Positions 44,521 to 55,128 of a stretch of DNA of 64,000 nt are shown piece by piece. Under the pieces are notes generated by a model. It worked only from the letters and a program-made list of their open reading frames with translations. It had not been told where the DNA came from and did no database searches. The DNA comes from Marinobacter excellens HL-55 (GTDB lineage Bacteria; Pseudomonadota; Gammaproteobacteria; Pseudomonadales; Oleiphilaceae). Location: the NCBI GenBank assembly GCA_001314845.1, contig LJZQ01000015.1, positions 1 to 64,000 on the forward strand, read 5' to 3'. Position 1 is the stretch's first letter. Each line of letters begins with the position of its first letter. A program made the translations under genes and the position numbers.

Positions 44521-46350
44521 TTACTCGGACAGCTGCGGGCTGGATTCGGTGCCCGCCAGTTTATGGGCCTCTGCCAACGCCTCACGGGCACGTACAACCC
44601 GGTCGTGATTCTTGGCGACAGCCCGTTCCAGCTTGTCCACGTTGTCGGCTTGCTGTGTTTTTGCGTCATCCAGCATGGTCTGCATGGTGTTCAGCTTGGC
44701 CTCGGCCTGGGTCAGTTGTTTCTCCAGCGCCTCAATATCTGGTTTTTCAGCGGGTTTCGTGGGTGCCTGCTGGGTGGATTCTGTTGCCTGAGCGGCTTTG
44801 GCTTTCTTCCGTTCCAGTGCCTGTTGCACCAACGCCGCTTTGGCATCGCGATTATCCACAGCGTCACCCTGGCTCACGGTTTGCTCTGCTTCTGCTTGCT
44901 TCTGGGCCTGAGCCTCGGCGGCGGCTTTGGCGCGCTCTTTGCGCCGCAGCTCTTTCTCCTGTTGCTCCCGTTCAAGGCGCGCCTGGCGGGCCTCGAAACG
45001 TTCACGGGCACGATCAGACTTCAATTGCTCGGCACGTTGCGTACGGATCTCTCCTTTGGCAAAGCGGTAATACTGCACCAGGGGAATAGAGCTCGGGCAA
45101 ACGTAGGAGCATGCGCCACATTCAATGCAGTCAAACAGGTTCAGGTGTTCGGCCTTCTCAAACTCCGTTGCCTTCGAATACCAGAACAACTGCTGTGGCA
45201 GGAGTTCCATGGGGCAGACCTCTGCGCACTCGCCGCAGCGAATACAGGGTTGTTCCGGCGGTGGTGCCGGCAACTCGGCGCGGGTGGCGGCAATCACACA
45301 GTTGGAGGTCTTGATGACCGGGATCTGGTCGGTGGTCAGGGTGTAGCCCATCATGGGACCGCCCAGTACCAGGCGGTTCAGCTTGTCGGCTTGCAACCCG
45401 GCGGCTGCCAGTAAATCGCTGACCGGCGTGCCGATCAACACGTCGAAGTTGCCGGGTTCCTGCACCGCGTCACCAGAGATGGTGAACACGCGGGAAATCA
45501 GCGGAATACCTTCAAAAATGGCGCGAGAAACGGCAACGGCGGTACCCACGTTCTGGCACATCACGCCGATGTCGGCAGGAATGCCGCCGCTGGGTACTTC
45601 CAGTCCGGTTAAAATCTGGACCAGCTGTTTTTCGCCGCCTGACGGGTATTTGGTGGGCACCACCGCAATTTCGATCTGCGTGCCCTGAACCGCCTTGCGC
45701 ATGGCTTCAATGGCTTCCGGCTTGTTGTCTTCAATACCGACCACACAGCGGGATGGACGAAGAATCCAGGCCATCACCTTCATGCCAGCGACGACCTCGT
45801 CGGCAAGCTCGCGCATGGTCATATCATCGGCAGTAATGTAGGGCTCGCATTCGGCACCGTTGAGAATAAGCGTTTCGACCTTGCGATCCCGGGGCGGGCG
45901 TAATTTGATGTCGGTCGGAAAGCCAGCGCCGCCCATGCCGGAAATGCCCGCGTTGCGAATCCTGTCCAGAACCTCGTCGCGGCCAAGTTGGTGATAATCA
46001 CTGGCCGGATTGCGCTCGCCCCACTGGTCTTCGCCATCCGGCTTCAGAATGATGCACCAATCTGCCATGCCGGAGGGGTGGGGGACTTGCTGCTGTTCTA
46101 TGGCCTCGATAGTGCCGGAGGTCGGCGCATGAACCGGTACACCAATGCCTGTTGCCACCTCTGCGATCTTCTGGCCTTTAAGCACTCGGTCACCGATGCT
46201 GACTATGGCTTCTGCCGGCGTGCCAATGTGTTGCTGTAGCGGCAGAATGAGGCGCTCAGGAATGCCGGCCCGTCGGATTGGACGACTGGTTGATTGGTGC
46301 TTGTTTTCGGCCGGGTGAACGCCGCCGGCAAAATCCCACAACTGAGTCAT
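44521..46350 (-). CDS. rnfC: Rnf complex subunit RnfC
   Basis: A 609-residue peripheral subunit that binds NADH and FMN. It has the N-terminal PLQQHIGTPAEAIVSIGDRV biotinyl-like region, the GGAGFPTDIKLRPP and LILNGAECEPYITAD dinucleotide-fold motifs, and two 4Fe-4S motifs, CIRCGECAEVCPM and CIECGACSYVCPS. From about residue 445 a long charged, Ala/Lys/Glu-rich coiled coil follows, of the variable kind seen in proteobacterial RnfC. It overlaps rnfB by one base. Confidence 0.95.
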   Translation of the reverse strand: MTQLWDFAGGVHPAENKHQSTSRPIRRAGIPERLILPLQQHIGTPAEAIVSIGDRVLKGQKIAEVATGIGVPVHAPTSGTIEAIEQQQVPHPSGMADWCIILKPDGEDQWGERNPASDYHQLGRDEVLDRIRNAGISGMGGAGFPTDIKLRPPRDRKVETLILNGAECEPYITADDMTMRELADEVVAGMKVMAWILRPSRCVVGIEDNKPEAIEAMRKAVQGTQIEIAVVPTKYPSGGEKQLVQILTGLEVPSGGIPADIGVMCQNVGTAVAVSRAIFEGIPLISRVFTISGDAVQEPGNFDVLIGTPVSDLLAAAGLQADKLNRLVLGGPMMGYTLTTDQIPVIKTSNCVIAATRAELPAPPPEQPCIRCGECAEVCPMELLPQQLFWYSKATEFEKAEHLNLFDCIECGACSYVCPSSIPLVQYYRFAKGEIRTQRAEQLKSDRARERFEARQARLEREQQEKELRRKERAKAAAEAQAQKQAEAEQTVSQGDAVDNRDAKAALVQQALERKKAKAAQATESTQQAPTKPAEKPDIEALEKQLTQAEAKLNTMQTMLDDAKTQQADNVDKLERAVAKNHDRVVRAREALAEAHKLAGTESSPQLSE

Positions 46351-46928
46351 CAGGCACTGGCTCCCTGGCGGTCGGTGGCAATGATGTCGGGCTTGGGTGG
46401 TGTCCAGGTCCAGGTGCGGATATCCGGTTGGATGGTGATCATGTCAATGCAGTCGACCGGGCAGGGCTCGACGCACAGGTCACAACCGGTGCACTCGCTT
46501 TCGATGACGGTATGCATGTGCTTGGCCGCGCCCAGAATGGCATCCACCGGGCATGCCTGAATGCACTTGGTGCAGCCGATACATTCGTCCTCCCGAATCA
46601 CCGCTACCCGTTTGGCTTGTTCTGCACCGTGTTCGGCATCCAGTGGTTGTGGTTCAACGTCCAGCAGGTCGGCCAGGGCCTTGATGGTGGTTTCACCGCC
46701 CGGCGGGCATTTGTTGATCGCCTCACCGTTGGCAATAGCTTCTGCGTAAGGGTGGCAGCCGGGGAAACCGCACTGGCCACACTGGGTTTGCGGCAGCAGC
46801 GCATCAATTTGCTCCACCAGCGGGTTGCCCTCAACCTTGAAGCGTTCAGATGCAAAACCCAGCAGGGCGCCAAAGACCAGCGCCAGGGCAAGCAGCACCA
46901 CAACAGCAATCAGGAAGCTTGTCCACAT
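46350..46928 (-). CDS. rnfB: Rnf complex subunit RnfB
   Basis: A 192-residue iron-sulfur protein. It has an N-terminal membrane helix ([19 protein letters not shown]), a 4Fe-4S motif in [16 protein letters not shown], and two ferredoxin-like clusters: [16 protein letters not shown] and [16 protein letters not shown]. It is thought to receive electrons from ferredoxin. It follows rnfA by 13 bases. Confidence 0.96.
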   Translation of the reverse strand: MWTSFLIAVVVLLALALVFGALLGFASERFKVEGNPLVEQIDALLPQTQCGQCGFPGCHPYAEAIANGEAINKCPPGGETTIKALADLLDVEPQPLDAEHGAEQAKRVAVIREDECIGCTKCIQACPVDAILGAAKHMHTVIESECTGCDLCVEPCPVDCIDMITIQPDIRTWTWTPPKPDIIATDRQGASA

Positions 46929-46941
46929 AACAACCGCTCCG

Positions 46942-47523
46942 TCAGATCACAACCAGGCCGGTAAAGCCCAGGAAAGCGAGCGCCATCAGGCCGGCCGTAA
47001 TGAGGCCAATGGAGGCGCCCCGAAAGGCGACTGGCACGTCAGACACGGCGATGCGTTCGCGCATGGCGGCAAACAGAACCAGCACCAGCGAAAACCCGGC
47101 GGCAGCACCAAAGCCGTACAACACAGACTCAACAAAGTTGTTGTTCTTGTTGATGTTCAGCAGGGCCACACCGAGCACTGCACAGTTGGTGGTAATCAGT
47201 GGCAGAAAAATGCCCAGCACCCGGTACAGCAGAGGGCTGGTTTTGCGCACCACCATCTCGGTGAACTGAACCACCACGGCAATTACCAGGATGAAGGTGA
47301 TGGTGCGCAGAAACGCCAGATCCAGCGGTTCCAGCAAATAGGTATACGCCAGATAGCTGCACACCGAGGCCAGAGTCAGCACAAAGGTGGTCGCCAGCGA
47401 CATACCCATAGCGGTCTCCAGCTTGCCGGATACTCCCATGAACGGGCACAGTCCCAGGAACTGCACCAGCACAAAGTTGTTCACCAGAATGGTGCTCACC
47501 AATATCAGCAAATACTCTGTCAT
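46942..47523 (-). CDS. rnfA: Rnf complex subunit RnfA
   Basis: A 193-residue six-helix membrane protein homologous to NqrE, with conserved [18 protein letters not shown] and [12 protein letters not shown] holding buried Cys residues. It is first of the rnfABCDGE genes and 24 bases after metG. The Rnf complex couples ferredoxin/NADH electron flow to ion movement; in gammaproteobacteria it also keeps SoxR reduced (known of the family). Confidence 0.96.
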   Translation of the reverse strand: MTEYLLILVSTILVNNFVLVQFLGLCPFMGVSGKLETAMGMSLATTFVLTLASVCSYLAYTYLLEPLDLAFLRTITFILVIAVVVQFTEMVVRKTSPLLYRVLGIFLPLITTNCAVLGVALLNINKNNNFVESVLYGFGAAAGFSLVLVLFAAMRERIAVSDVPVAFRGASIGLITAGLMALAFLGFTGLVVI

Positions 47524-47547
47524 CGGAGCGTCTCTGCATGTTGCTGC

Positions 47548-49578
47548 TTACATAACCCGCATACCCGGCGTGGCGCCGGAATCCGGGGACAGGATGAAAA
47601 TGTCCTTGCCGCCGGGCCCGGCCGCCAGAACCATACCTTCCGACATGCCAAACTTCATCTTGCGGGGCTTCAGGTTGGCGACCATCACGGTCATACGGCC
47701 TTCCAGATCTTCCGGTTTGTAGGCAGACTTGATACCAGCAAACACGTTGCGTTCACCATGCCCCACATCAAGAGTCAGGCGAAGAAGCTTGTCAGCGCCC
47801 TCAACGTGCTCGGCCTTGACGATTTTGACCACTCGCAAATCGACTTTGGCGAAATCCCCGAACTCGATTTCCTCGGCAATGGGCTCAAGGTCTGCGGCCG
47901 GCGCCGGCTGGCCAATGGCTGCCGGCATCTCCTCTTTGGAAGCGTCCAGCATCTTCTCGATCTGGGCCATATCAACCCGGTTCATCAGCGGCTTGAACTT
48001 GTCGATGCCGTGATTTTCCAGCAGGGCGGCACGGTTGTTCCAGTCGAGCCGCGAATTCAGGAACGACTGCGACGCCTCGGCGGTTTTCGGCAGTACCGGC
48101 GCCAGATAGGTCATCAGCAGGCGGAACATGTTCAGGGCGTTGGTGCAGATGGCCTGCAGCTTGTCGTCCTGGCTTTCCTGCTTGGCGATTACCCAGGGCT
48201 GCTCGTCGTTGACGTATTGGTTGGCAATGTCGGCCAACTCCATGATTCGGCGCATGGCGCGGCCGAATTCGCGGGTTTCGTAAAACTCGGCAATCTGTTC
48301 GCCGGCGTCGACAAATTCTTTCAGCTTGTCCTGCTCGGTGATCTTGCCCAGCTTGCCGTCAAAGCGCTTGGTGATAAACCCGGCACTGCGGCTGGCGATA
48401 TTGACCACCTTGCCGACCAGATCCGAGTTCACTCGGGCGGCAAAGTCTTCCAGGTTCAGGTCCATGTCATCCACGCCACCGGTCAGCTTGGCCGCAAAGT
48501 AGTAGCGCAGGTATTCCGGGTCCAGGTGATCCAGAAAGGTGCGGGCCATGATGAAGGTACCGCGGGACTTGGACATCTTTTTCCCGTTCACCGTCACAAA
48601 GCCATGGGCCCAGACTGCCGTAGGTGTGCGGAAGCCGGCATCGTGCAGCATGGACGGCCAGAACAGCGCGTGGAAGTTGATGATGTCTTTGCCGATGAAG
48701 TGATACACCTCGGCGGTGGAATCTTTCTTCCAGAAATGCTCGAAATCAATGCCTTCGCGGTTGCAAAGATTCTTGAAACTGGCCAGGTAACCGATAGGCG
48801 CATCCAGCCAGACGTAGAAGTACTTGCCGGGCGCATCCGGAATCTCGAACCCGAAATAGGGCGCATCCCGGCTGATGTCCCATTCCTGCAGGCCGGCATC
48901 CAGCCACTCGGCCAGTTTATTGGCCACTTGCGGCTGCAGTGCACCACTGCGGGTCCACTTGCTCAGGAAGTCGTGGAACTCCGGCAGCTTGAAGAAATAG
49001 TGCTCGGACTCTTTCTCCACCGGCGTAGCGCCAGACACCGCGGAGCGGGGGTTGATCAACTCCGCTGGCGTATAGGTAGCGCCACAGGCTTCACAGTTAT
49101 CACCGTACTGGTCATCGGTTTTGCACTTGGGGCAGGTGCCTTTGATGAAACGGTCCGCCAGGAACATTTCTTTCTCAGGATCGAAGAACTGGGTAATCTT
49201 GCGGGTGGCAATATTCCCGTTTTCCTGGATCTGGCGGTAAATGTACTCCGAGAAATACTGGTTCTCTTCGGAGTGAGTGGAGTGGTAGTTGTCGAAGCGG
49301 ATGTGGAAGCCGGCGAAGTCTTCCTGATGCTCCTGACGAATCCGGTCAATCAGCTGCTCCGGCGTAATGCCCTCACGCTCCGCCCGCAACATGATGGCGG
49401 TACCGTGGGCATCGTCAGCGCAAACGTAATAGCAGTTCTGGCCCCGCATCTTCTGATAGCGCACCCAGATATCCGTCTGAATGTATTCCAGCAAATGCCC
49501 CAGGTGAATCGGGCCGTTGGCGTAGGGCAGGGCGCTGGTAACCAGAATATCGCGCTGTGACTTGCTCGCTTGCGTCAT
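47548..49578 (-). CDS. metG: Methionyl-tRNA synthetase
   Basis: A 676-residue class I aminoacyl-tRNA synthetase. The HIGH-type motif is [15 protein letters not shown]. The zinc knuckle is [17 protein letters not shown]. The KMSKS loop is [11 protein letters not shown]. The C-terminal 110 residues form the EMAP-II-like tRNA-binding and dimerisation domain ([20 protein letters not shown], read in shorter pieces). It is divergent from mrp/apbC and upstream of the rnf genes. Confidence 0.98.
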   Translation of the reverse strand: MTQASKSQRDILVTSALPYANGPIHLGHLLEYIQTDIWVRYQKMRGQNCYYVCADDAHGTAIMLRAEREGITPEQLIDRIRQEHQEDFAGFHIRFDNYHSTHSEENQYFSEYIYRQIQENGNIATRKITQFFDPEKEMFLADRFIKGTCPKCKTDDQYGDNCEACGATYTPAELINPRSAVSGATPVEKESEHYFFKLPEFHDFLSKWTRSGALQPQVANKLAEWLDAGLQEWDISRDAPYFGFEIPDAPGKYFYVWLDAPIGYLASFKNLCNREGIDFEHFWKKDSTAEVYHFIGKDIINFHALFWPSMLHDAGFRTPTAVWAHGFVTVNGKKMSKSRGTFIMARTFLDHLDPEYLRYYFAAKLTGGVDDMDLNLEDFAARVNSDLVGKVVNIASRSAGFITKRFDGKLGKITEQDKLKEFVDAGEQIAEFYETREFGRAMRRIMELADIANQYVNDEQPWVIAKQESQDDKLQAICTNALNMFRLLMTYLAPVLPKTAEASQSFLNSRLDWNNRAALLENHGIDKFKPLMNRVDMAQIEKMLDASKEEMPAAIGQPAPAADLEPIAEEIEFGDFAKVDLRVVKIVKAEHVEGADKLLRLTLDVGHGERNVFAGIKSAYKPEDLEGRMTVMVANLKPRKMKFGMSEGMVLAAGPGGKDIFILSPDSGATPGMRVM

Positions 49579-49756
49579 GGTGATGTCCGAACCTTATCTT
49601 GATGCGGGTTGGAAAGACAAACGGGGTTCTGGCAGCAATCCGAATTGATTGTTCCAGGTAAAGACCCCATATGGTCAGAAACGGCCACAGATGATACCTT
49701 CCAAGCCATCTTTTTTCACCTGCATTCAAGGTGATTCGCTTATTCCGGAGACTCCG

Positions 49757-50857
49757 ATGACCCAGATTTCCCAGCAGGCACTCGAACAAGCCGTCCGCGA
49801 ATACCGGGACCCCTACCTGAACAAAGACCTTTACGAACTGGGCGCCGTCAAATCCCTCGCTGCAGACGATCAGGGCAAGGTCACCCTGATGGTGGAACTC
49901 CCATACCCCAGCAAAGGCATTGCCGGTGGCCTGAAACAGATTGTTGCCAACGCCCTGGAATTCGTCGACGGCGTTGAAAGTGCCGACGTCCACGTGGGTC
50001 AGAAAATTTACGCCTGTAAAGTCAACAAAGACATTGCCACTGTCCCGGGCGTGAAAAACATCATTGCCGTCGCCTCCGGAAAAGGTGGCGTGGGCAAATC
50101 GACCACCGCCGTCAACCTCGCCCTCGCCCTGCACGCTGAAGGCGCGAGAGTGGGTATCCTCGACGCCGACATCTACGGCCCCAGCATCGGCATGATGCTC
50201 GGCGTGCCCGAAGGTAAGCGCCCGGACGTGCGAGAAAACAAATACTTCGTGCCCATCCAGGCCCACGGCCTGCAAGCCAACTCCATGGCTTTCGTCACCA
50301 CTGACAAAACCCCCATGGCCTGGCGCGGCCCCATGGTCAGCGGTGCGGTCATGCAGCTGCTGGAACAAACCCTGTGGGATGAGCTCGACTACCTGATCGT
50401 CGACATGCCCCCCGGCACCGGCGACATCCAGCTCACCCTCGGCCAGAAAGTCCCGGTTACCGGCGCCGTCATTGTCACCACCCCCCAGGACATTGCCCTG
50501 CTGGACGGCAAAAAAGGCATCGAAATGTTCCGCAAAGTCGAAGTGCCGGTGATTGGCGTGGTCGAAAACATGAGTGTCCATATCTGCAGCAACTGCGGCC
50601 ACGAAGAGCCGCTGTTTGGCCATGGTGGTGGCGAACGAATCGCAGAAGAATACGACACCATCTTGCTGGGCCAGTTGCCCCTGCACATGACCATTCGTGA
50701 ACAGACCGACAGTGGTTCGCCCACCGTGGTTGCCGAGCCAGAGTCCGAAGTGGCGCTGCGTTATCGCGATATTGCCCGAAGGGTGGGGGCGGAATTGTCT
50801 ACCCGGGAACGGAATCTGGGTGGAACGATTTCGAGTGTTTCCGTAGCTGAGCATTGA
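49757..50857 (+). CDS. apbC: Iron-sulfur cluster carrier protein ApbC/Mrp
   Basis: A 366-residue P-loop ATPase that carries and transfers Fe-S clusters. An N-terminal MIP18-like domain (about 1-90) precedes the deviant Walker A in [16 protein letters not shown] and the cluster-binding CSNC in [14 protein letters not shown]. The ATG at 49757 has CCGGAG six bases upstream. The in-frame start 108 bases earlier adds unlikely sequence. Codons here end in C unusually often, and the gene is followed by repeat element 3. Confidence 0.95.
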   Translation: MTQISQQALEQAVREYRDPYLNKDLYELGAVKSLAADDQGKVTLMVELPYPSKGIAGGLKQIVANALEFVDGVESADVHVGQKIYACKVNKDIATVPGVKNIIAVASGKGGVGKSTTAVNLALALHAEGARVGILDADIYGPSIGMMLGVPEGKRPDVRENKYFVPIQAHGLQANSMAFVTTDKTPMAWRGPMVSGAVMQLLEQTLWDELDYLIVDMPPGTGDIQLTLGQKVPVTGAVIVTTPQDIALLDGKKGIEMFRKVEVPVIGVVENMSVHICSNCGHEEPLFGHGGGERIAEEYDTILLGQLPLHMTIREQTDSGSPTVVAEPESEVALRYRDIARRVGAELSTRERNLGGTISSVSVAEH

Positions 50858-50900
50858 CCAAGATTGGGTGGATAGTGACTCCAGCTCCGTAGTCTGGTCG

Positions 50901-51006
50901 CGGCGTCAGGCCCTTCTGTCCAAAAATGTCGAAGGCCAGGGATGGCCTGAGAGAAGCGCACATGGATGTGCTCGTAGCGGTTTTTGGACAGAAGGGCCTG
51001 ATGTCG
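50901..51006 (-). repeat. Structured intergenic repeat, element 3 (core inverted)
   Basis: The arms 50906-50926 and 50981-51001 are perfect over 21 bp, extending to 26 bp (50901-50926 with 50981-51006) with two G-T positions. They enclose a 54-base core (50927-50980) that is exactly the reverse complement of the element 2 core at 33448-33501. It lies between apbC and dcd. The outermost right-arm bases TGTCG also begin a truncated second copy. Confidence 0.92.
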
Positions 51007-51056
51007 CAGTCATCGGGCGTAGCGGTTTTGGGGGCGCAATCCCAGACCTTCGACAG
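51002..51056 (-). repeat. Truncated second copy of the structured repeat
   Basis: Directly abutting element 3, TGTCG (51002-51006) and CGTAGCGG (51018-51025) reproduce the two ends of the core in the same orientation. Only ten unrelated bases lie between them, where element 3 has the two hairpins. After it come TTTTGGGGGCG, resembling the start of the element 3 arm TTTTTGGACAG, and then CCTTCGACA (51047-51055), a core end in the opposite orientation. It looks like a deleted or rearranged copy. Confidence 0.6.
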
Positions 51057-51116
51057 CCACCGCAGTACAAGGTAAACTACGCCACAATTTTTCCCAGCTG
51101 GAAACGAGAATTCACC

Positions 51117-51683
51117 ATGAGCATCAAGTCCGATAAGTGGATCCGCCGGATGTCCGAGCAGCACGGCATGATCGAACCCTTCGAAGCCGGGCAAGTTCGT
51201 GAAAACGAAAAAGGCCGCGTCATCTCCTACGGCACGTCCAGCTACGGCTACGACGTACGCTGCAGCAACGAGTTCAAAATTTTCACCAACGTGCACAGTG
51301 CCACCGTCGACCCCAAAAACTTCGACGAAAACAGCTTCGTGAACGTGACCAGCGACGTCTGCGTGATTCCGCCGAACAGCTTTGCCCTGGCGCGCACTGT
51401 TGAGTACTTCCGCATCCCCAGAAGTGTACTGACTATCTGCCTCGGCAAAAGCACTTATGCTCGCTGCGGCATCATCGTCAACGTTACCCCGCTGGAACCC
51501 GAGTGGGAGGGCCAGGTGACTCTGGAATTTTCCAACACCACCAACCTGCCGGCGAAAATCTACGCCAACGAAGGCGTTGCTCAGATGCTGTTCTTCGAGT
51601 CTGACGAAATCTGCGAAACCAGCTATAAAGACCGGGGCGGCAAATACCTTGGTCAGACCGGCGTGACCCTGCCCAGGACATGA
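51117..51683 (+). CDS. dcd: dCTP deaminase
   Basis: A 188-residue trimeric enzyme that deaminates dCTP to dUTP for dTMP synthesis. It has [34 protein letters not shown] and a C-terminal [11 protein letters not shown], with the usual family length from ATG 51117. It overlaps the next gene by four bases. Confidence 0.97.
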   Translation: MSIKSDKWIRRMSEQHGMIEPFEAGQVRENEKGRVISYGTSSYGYDVRCSNEFKIFTNVHSATVDPKNFDENSFVNVTSDVCVIPPNSFALARTVEYFRIPRSVLTICLGKSTYARCGIIVNVTPLEPEWEGQVTLEFSNTTNLPAKIYANEGVAQMLFFESDEICETSYKDRGGKYLGQTGVTLPRT

Positions 51684-52279
51684 ACGCCAACCAGTTTCTT
51701 AAAGCCGTCTCACAACTGCAGGGCTGGCGCGAATGCGCCTTCCTGCTGGCCCTCGCCGAGCGAGGCTTCCCCAACTATGCTCTGTTTGCAGACGCCGTTG
51801 GCATGAAAAGCGGCGGCAAAATGCGGCAGCTGCTCGACCTTGCCTGGGGCACGCTTCAACAGGAAGCGGAAGAAGCCGCCATCCCTCAGCTATTGAGCAA
51901 ACTCGAATCCCTCAGCCCAAACGTCGACGACTACGACGCCTACGGCGTATACCCGGCGTTCGACTTTTGCCAGCTGCTGGAGCAGGCCCTGCTCAACCGC
52001 CTGAATCCTAACAAACATCGGGCGACTGAAGCGTCGCAACTGGCCACCGGCACAGTGATGGACTTTGTCGAAATGTCCGAAGGTGAGGGTATGGACGAAG
52101 ACGAGCTGGTCCGATTGTTTGAGCTGCACCCACTGCTCAAGGAAGATAAAGTCTTCCAGCGCGATGTGGTGCTTGCGCTCAAGCGCCAGCGCACGCCCCG
52201 GCAGGAGTTTGTCGACCAGCTGCGCAGCGATGCCGCCAATGACGGTGTTAGCAATCTGGGCATTTCCCTCGATAGTTGA
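51680..52279 (+). CDS. YjaG/DUF416 family protein
   Basis: A 199-residue mostly helical, acidic soluble protein. The N-terminus [28 protein letters not shown], read in shorter pieces ([19 protein letters not shown]), and the later [15 protein letters not shown] match the DUF416 (YjaG) family. Its function is unknown. It is coupled to dcd by a four-base overlap. Confidence 0.82.
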   Translation: MNANQFLKAVSQLQGWRECAFLLALAERGFPNYALFADAVGMKSGGKMRQLLDLAWGTLQQEAEEAAIPQLLSKLESLSPNVDDYDAYGVYPAFDFCQLLEQALLNRLNPNKHRATEASQLATGTVMDFVEMSEGEGMDEDELVRLFELHPLLKEDKVFQRDVVLALKRQRTPRQEFVDQLRSDAANDGVSNLGISLDS

Positions 52280-52344
52280 GCCACCCGGCGCCGACTACAC
52301 TTATTGAGTACACCTGATTCCCTGTTTTTGAAAGGATAGACGTC

Positions 52345-53622
52345 ATGAAACTCTCTGCTTTTGGTCGGAAATTCACCGCCGATGCCGGCATCACCTCACT
52401 TATGGATGACCTGGGTAACGCCATGGCCTCCGGTGAGGGCATGATCATGATGGGCGGCGGCAACCCCGGGCACATTCCAGAGATTCAGAGTCGGGTACAG
52501 GAGATTCTTGCGGGAATGGCGGCGGACGAAGGCCAGGTGCGCCGGATGGTGGGAGTCTATGATCCTCCGCAGGGTGAAAAGCAGTTTATCGCGTCGCTGA
52601 CCGAACTGCTGAACCGTGAATACGACTGGGGGCTGACCGCGGACAACATTGCACTGACCAATGGCAGTCAGGCGGCCTTTTTCATGCTGTTCAATATGTT
52701 CGCTGGCGATTACGGCGATGGTCATCGTAAGCATATTTTGCTTCCGTTGGCGCCGGAGTATATCGGTTATGCCGATGCGGGTATCGAGCCTGGTCTGTTC
52801 CACGCGGTGCAACCGGACATCTCCTTCACCGATGCCCATGAGTTCAAATACCGGGTCGATTTTGATGCCGTCGATGTGACCGGCGAAACCGGCGCCATTT
52901 GCGTCTCCCGGCCCACCAATCCGACCGGGAACGTCATCACGGACGAAGAGCTGGCCCGGCTTGAAGTGCTTGCCAGGCAGCACGACATTCCATTAATCGT
53001 GGATGGAGCCTACGGCACACCCTTCCCGAGCTTGCTGTTTGTCGATGCGCAGCCAACCTGGAACGAGCAGATCATTCTGTGCCTGAGCCTGTCCAAGCTG
53101 GGCTTGCCGGCCGCGCGCACCGGGATCGTAATTGCCGCGGCGCCGGTGATTAAGGCGCTGTCTGGCATCAATGCCATCATGAATCTGGCTACAGGCAGTT
53201 TCGGTGCCATGCTGGCGGAACCACTGGTCCGGTCTGGCGAAATACTGTCGTTGAGCCGGGATGTGGTGTGCCCGTTCTACAAGGCCAAAATGGAGAAAGC
53301 GGTTGCGGTATTTCGGGACGCCATGGGTGAGGACAGTTGCCGTTGGTACATCCACAAGCCTGAGGGCGCGATGTTCCTGTGGCTCTGGTTCCCGGATCTG
53401 CCCATTTCAAGCTTGCAGCTTTATCAGCGCTTGAAGGAGAGGGGGGTGCTTGTGGTGTCGGGGCATTATTTCTTCCCCGGTTTGCCGGCAGATGACTGGA
53501 AACATCGCCATGAATGCTTGCGGGTCACTTACTCACAGGATGATGACCAGGTTGCCGAAGGTTTGCGGATTATTGCGGATGAGGTGAAAGCCGTGTGGCA
53601 GGAGCACGACATCGCTGACTGA
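52345..53622 (+). CDS. avtA: Valine-pyruvate aminotransferase
   Basis: A 425-residue fold-type I PLP aminotransferase that transfers the amino group between valine and pyruvate (alanine). Landmarks are MGGGNPGHIPEIQ, VSRPTNPTGNVITDEEL and the PLP lysine in CLSLSKLGLPAARTG. AGGATAG precedes the ATG. It converges on the DUF3108 gene with a gap of 24 bases. Confidence 0.93.
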   Translation: MKLSAFGRKFTADAGITSLMDDLGNAMASGEGMIMMGGGNPGHIPEIQSRVQEILAGMAADEGQVRRMVGVYDPPQGEKQFIASLTELLNREYDWGLTADNIALTNGSQAAFFMLFNMFAGDYGDGHRKHILLPLAPEYIGYADAGIEPGLFHAVQPDISFTDAHEFKYRVDFDAVDVTGETGAICVSRPTNPTGNVITDEELARLEVLARQHDIPLIVDGAYGTPFPSLLFVDAQPTWNEQIILCLSLSKLGLPAARTGIVIAAAPVIKALSGINAIMNLATGSFGAMLAEPLVRSGEILSLSRDVVCPFYKAKMEKAVAVFRDAMGEDSCRWYIHKPEGAMFLWLWFPDLPISSLQLYQRLKERGVLVVSGHYFFPGLPADDWKHRHECLRVTYSQDDDQVAEGLRIIADEVKAVWQEHDIAD

Positions 53623-53646
53623 TGTGTGCCCCGGCCGCGCAATGGC

Positions 53647-54393
53647 TCATTCCCCGATGCTGGCTTCTTTCAGGCGCAATTCGTACTCGCTGCCATCCGG
53701 CTCGACCTGGAGTAAACGGACCAGCAGGTGGTCCTGCTCCGGATCAAACCACATCAGGGTCTGGCGTTTGGCGTCTTCATCGCGGACTTTTTCGGCTTTC
53801 AGGGTTTTTATACTGCGGCCGTTGGCGTTAATGCTCTCTTCGTCGATCACCGCAAATCGGTCCTCGTCGTAGCTGCCCTTATCAATGACCTGATAGGTGA
53901 CGTCGCGTTTGCCGGCTTTCAGGTCCTGATGCAGCTGCAGTTGAAACCCCAGAGGGTCAAGCACCCCTTCCTGAAGTTCCAGTTCAAAGGATTTGCCCCG
54001 GTATTTGCCCTTGGCGATGCCGGTCTGCCAGTCAAAATCGATGGATTGTTCCCGATTCTTGATCAGAAAACCGGCCATGCGGTAGCGATACCGCAGGGGG
54101 ACAACCTGGCCATCTTCCCAGAGAAACACCAGTGATTCGTTGATATCCGCAATAAATGATTCTACCTCGGTTCGATACAGCCAGACGTTGTTGCCCTGGT
54201 CGCTCAGTGACCGGGTGCCGGAACCGTTGAGGCTGACGCCTTTGGACATGGCTGCGGAGTAACTTGCTTCATACGGGGTCAATGCCGGACTTGTATTGTC
54301 GGTGTCCGCCGCTGTAGCGGTGAGCGTTGCCAGGCAAAGCCAGAGCCCGGCCAGGCAAGCGGTGATGCGAGTTACAGTCTGTTTTGTATGCAT
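53647..54393 (-). CDS. DUF3108 exported protein
   Basis: A 248-residue protein with a signal peptide (ITACLAGLWLCLATLTATAA), so it is periplasmic. The mature part is beta-rich and matches DUF3108 (TPYEASYSAAMSKGVSLNGSG, read in shorter pieces, and VLDPLGFQLQLHQDL). DUF3108 proteins have no proven role but commonly lie next to purN/purM in Pseudomonas-type genomes, as here. Confidence 0.82.
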   Translation of the reverse strand: MHTKQTVTRITACLAGLWLCLATLTATAADTDNTSPALTPYEASYSAAMSKGVSLNGSGTRSLSDQGNNVWLYRTEVESFIADINESLVFLWEDGQVVPLRYRYRMAGFLIKNREQSIDFDWQTGIAKGKYRGKSFELELQEGVLDPLGFQLQLHQDLKAGKRDVTYQVIDKGSYDEDRFAVIDEESINANGRSIKTLKAEKVRDEDAKRQTLMWFDPEQDHLLVRLLQVEPDGSEYELRLKEASIGE

Positions 54394-54465
54394 CCGGAGC
54401 CTCTTTCACTGTAGGTCATGGCGACAGTGTAGCGGTTCCCAAGCGGCCGGGGGATGACAATCTGT

Positions 54466-55128
54466 TCAGTTGCTGGGCAGCCGCATCGGTTGACTCATTA
54501 ATTCGCCATCGAACAACACGCCGTCCGTCCCGAGCTGAATTCGACCTTCGCAGAACCAGCGCACCACGATGGGGTAAAGGATGTGTTCCTGCTGCTGGAC
54601 CCGCTCAGCAAGCGAATCCGCAGTGTCCCCTTTGGCCACAGTCACTTCGGCCTGGGCAATCACCGGCCCGCCATCCAGCTCTTCTGTGACGAAATGAATT
54701 GATACGCCATGCTTTGGGTCCCCGGCGTCGAGTACCCGTTGGTGGGTGTTGAGCCCCGTGTAAGCAGGAAGAAGGGAGGGATGAACGTTCAGCATCTGGC
54801 CGCGAAAGGCCCGGACAAAGTCGCCGGTGAGGATGCGCATAAATCCTGCCAGCACAATCAGATCCGGATTGAGCCGGCGGATCTCAGCCATCAGGGCGCC
54901 ATCAAACTCTTCCCGTGAGCCATAACTTTTGTGATTGATCACAAAGGTCTTGATGTTGGCCTGGGCCGCACGCTCGAGAGCAAAGGCCCCCGGCGTGTTG
55001 CAACCTACCGCAATGATTTCGCCGGGAAAATCCCGCTCGCGAGAGGCCTCAATGAGAGCCTGCAGATTGGTGCCGCTGCCAGAAGCCAGCACCAATATGG
55101 TCGGAAGCGGCGCAGAATCAGCCTTCAT
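54466..55128 (-). CDS. purN: Phosphoribosylglycinamide formyltransferase
   Basis: A 220-residue enzyme of purine synthesis that formylates GAR with 10-formyl-THF. It has [16 protein letters not shown], the catalytic Asn/His/Asp region around [13 protein letters not shown], and [17 protein letters not shown]. It overlaps purM by four bases. Confidence 0.96.
   Translation of the reverse strand: MKADSAPLPTILVLASGSGTNLQALIEASRERDFPGEIIAVGCNTPGAFALERAAQANIKTFVINHKSYGSREEFDGALMAEIRRLNPDLIVLAGFMRILTGDFVRAFRGQMLNVHPSLLPAYTGLNTHQRVLDAGDPKHGVSIHFVTEELDGGPVIAQAEVTVAKGDTADSLAERVQQQEHILYPIVVRWFCEGRIQLGTDGVLFDGELMSQPMRLPSN

Noticed and set aside
46825..49560. A long open frame of 911 codons on the plus strand opposite metG and rnfAB
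   Set aside because: It is antisense to well-conserved metG and rnfA/rnfB, its product is rich in His/Gln/Gly of low complexity, and it shows no family motif. It is a shadow of GC-rich coding sequence.
49415..50854. A 479-codon open frame opposite apbC
   Set aside because: It is antisense to apbC and the metG start, with strongly biased composition caused by the C-ending codons of apbC.
54429..54440. GTAGCGGTTCCC, matching 12 bases of the core/arm border of element 2, in the DUF3108-purN gap
   Set aside because: No hairpin blocks or inverted arms surround it, and one 12-base match of this kind is expected by chance about once in a few windows of this size.
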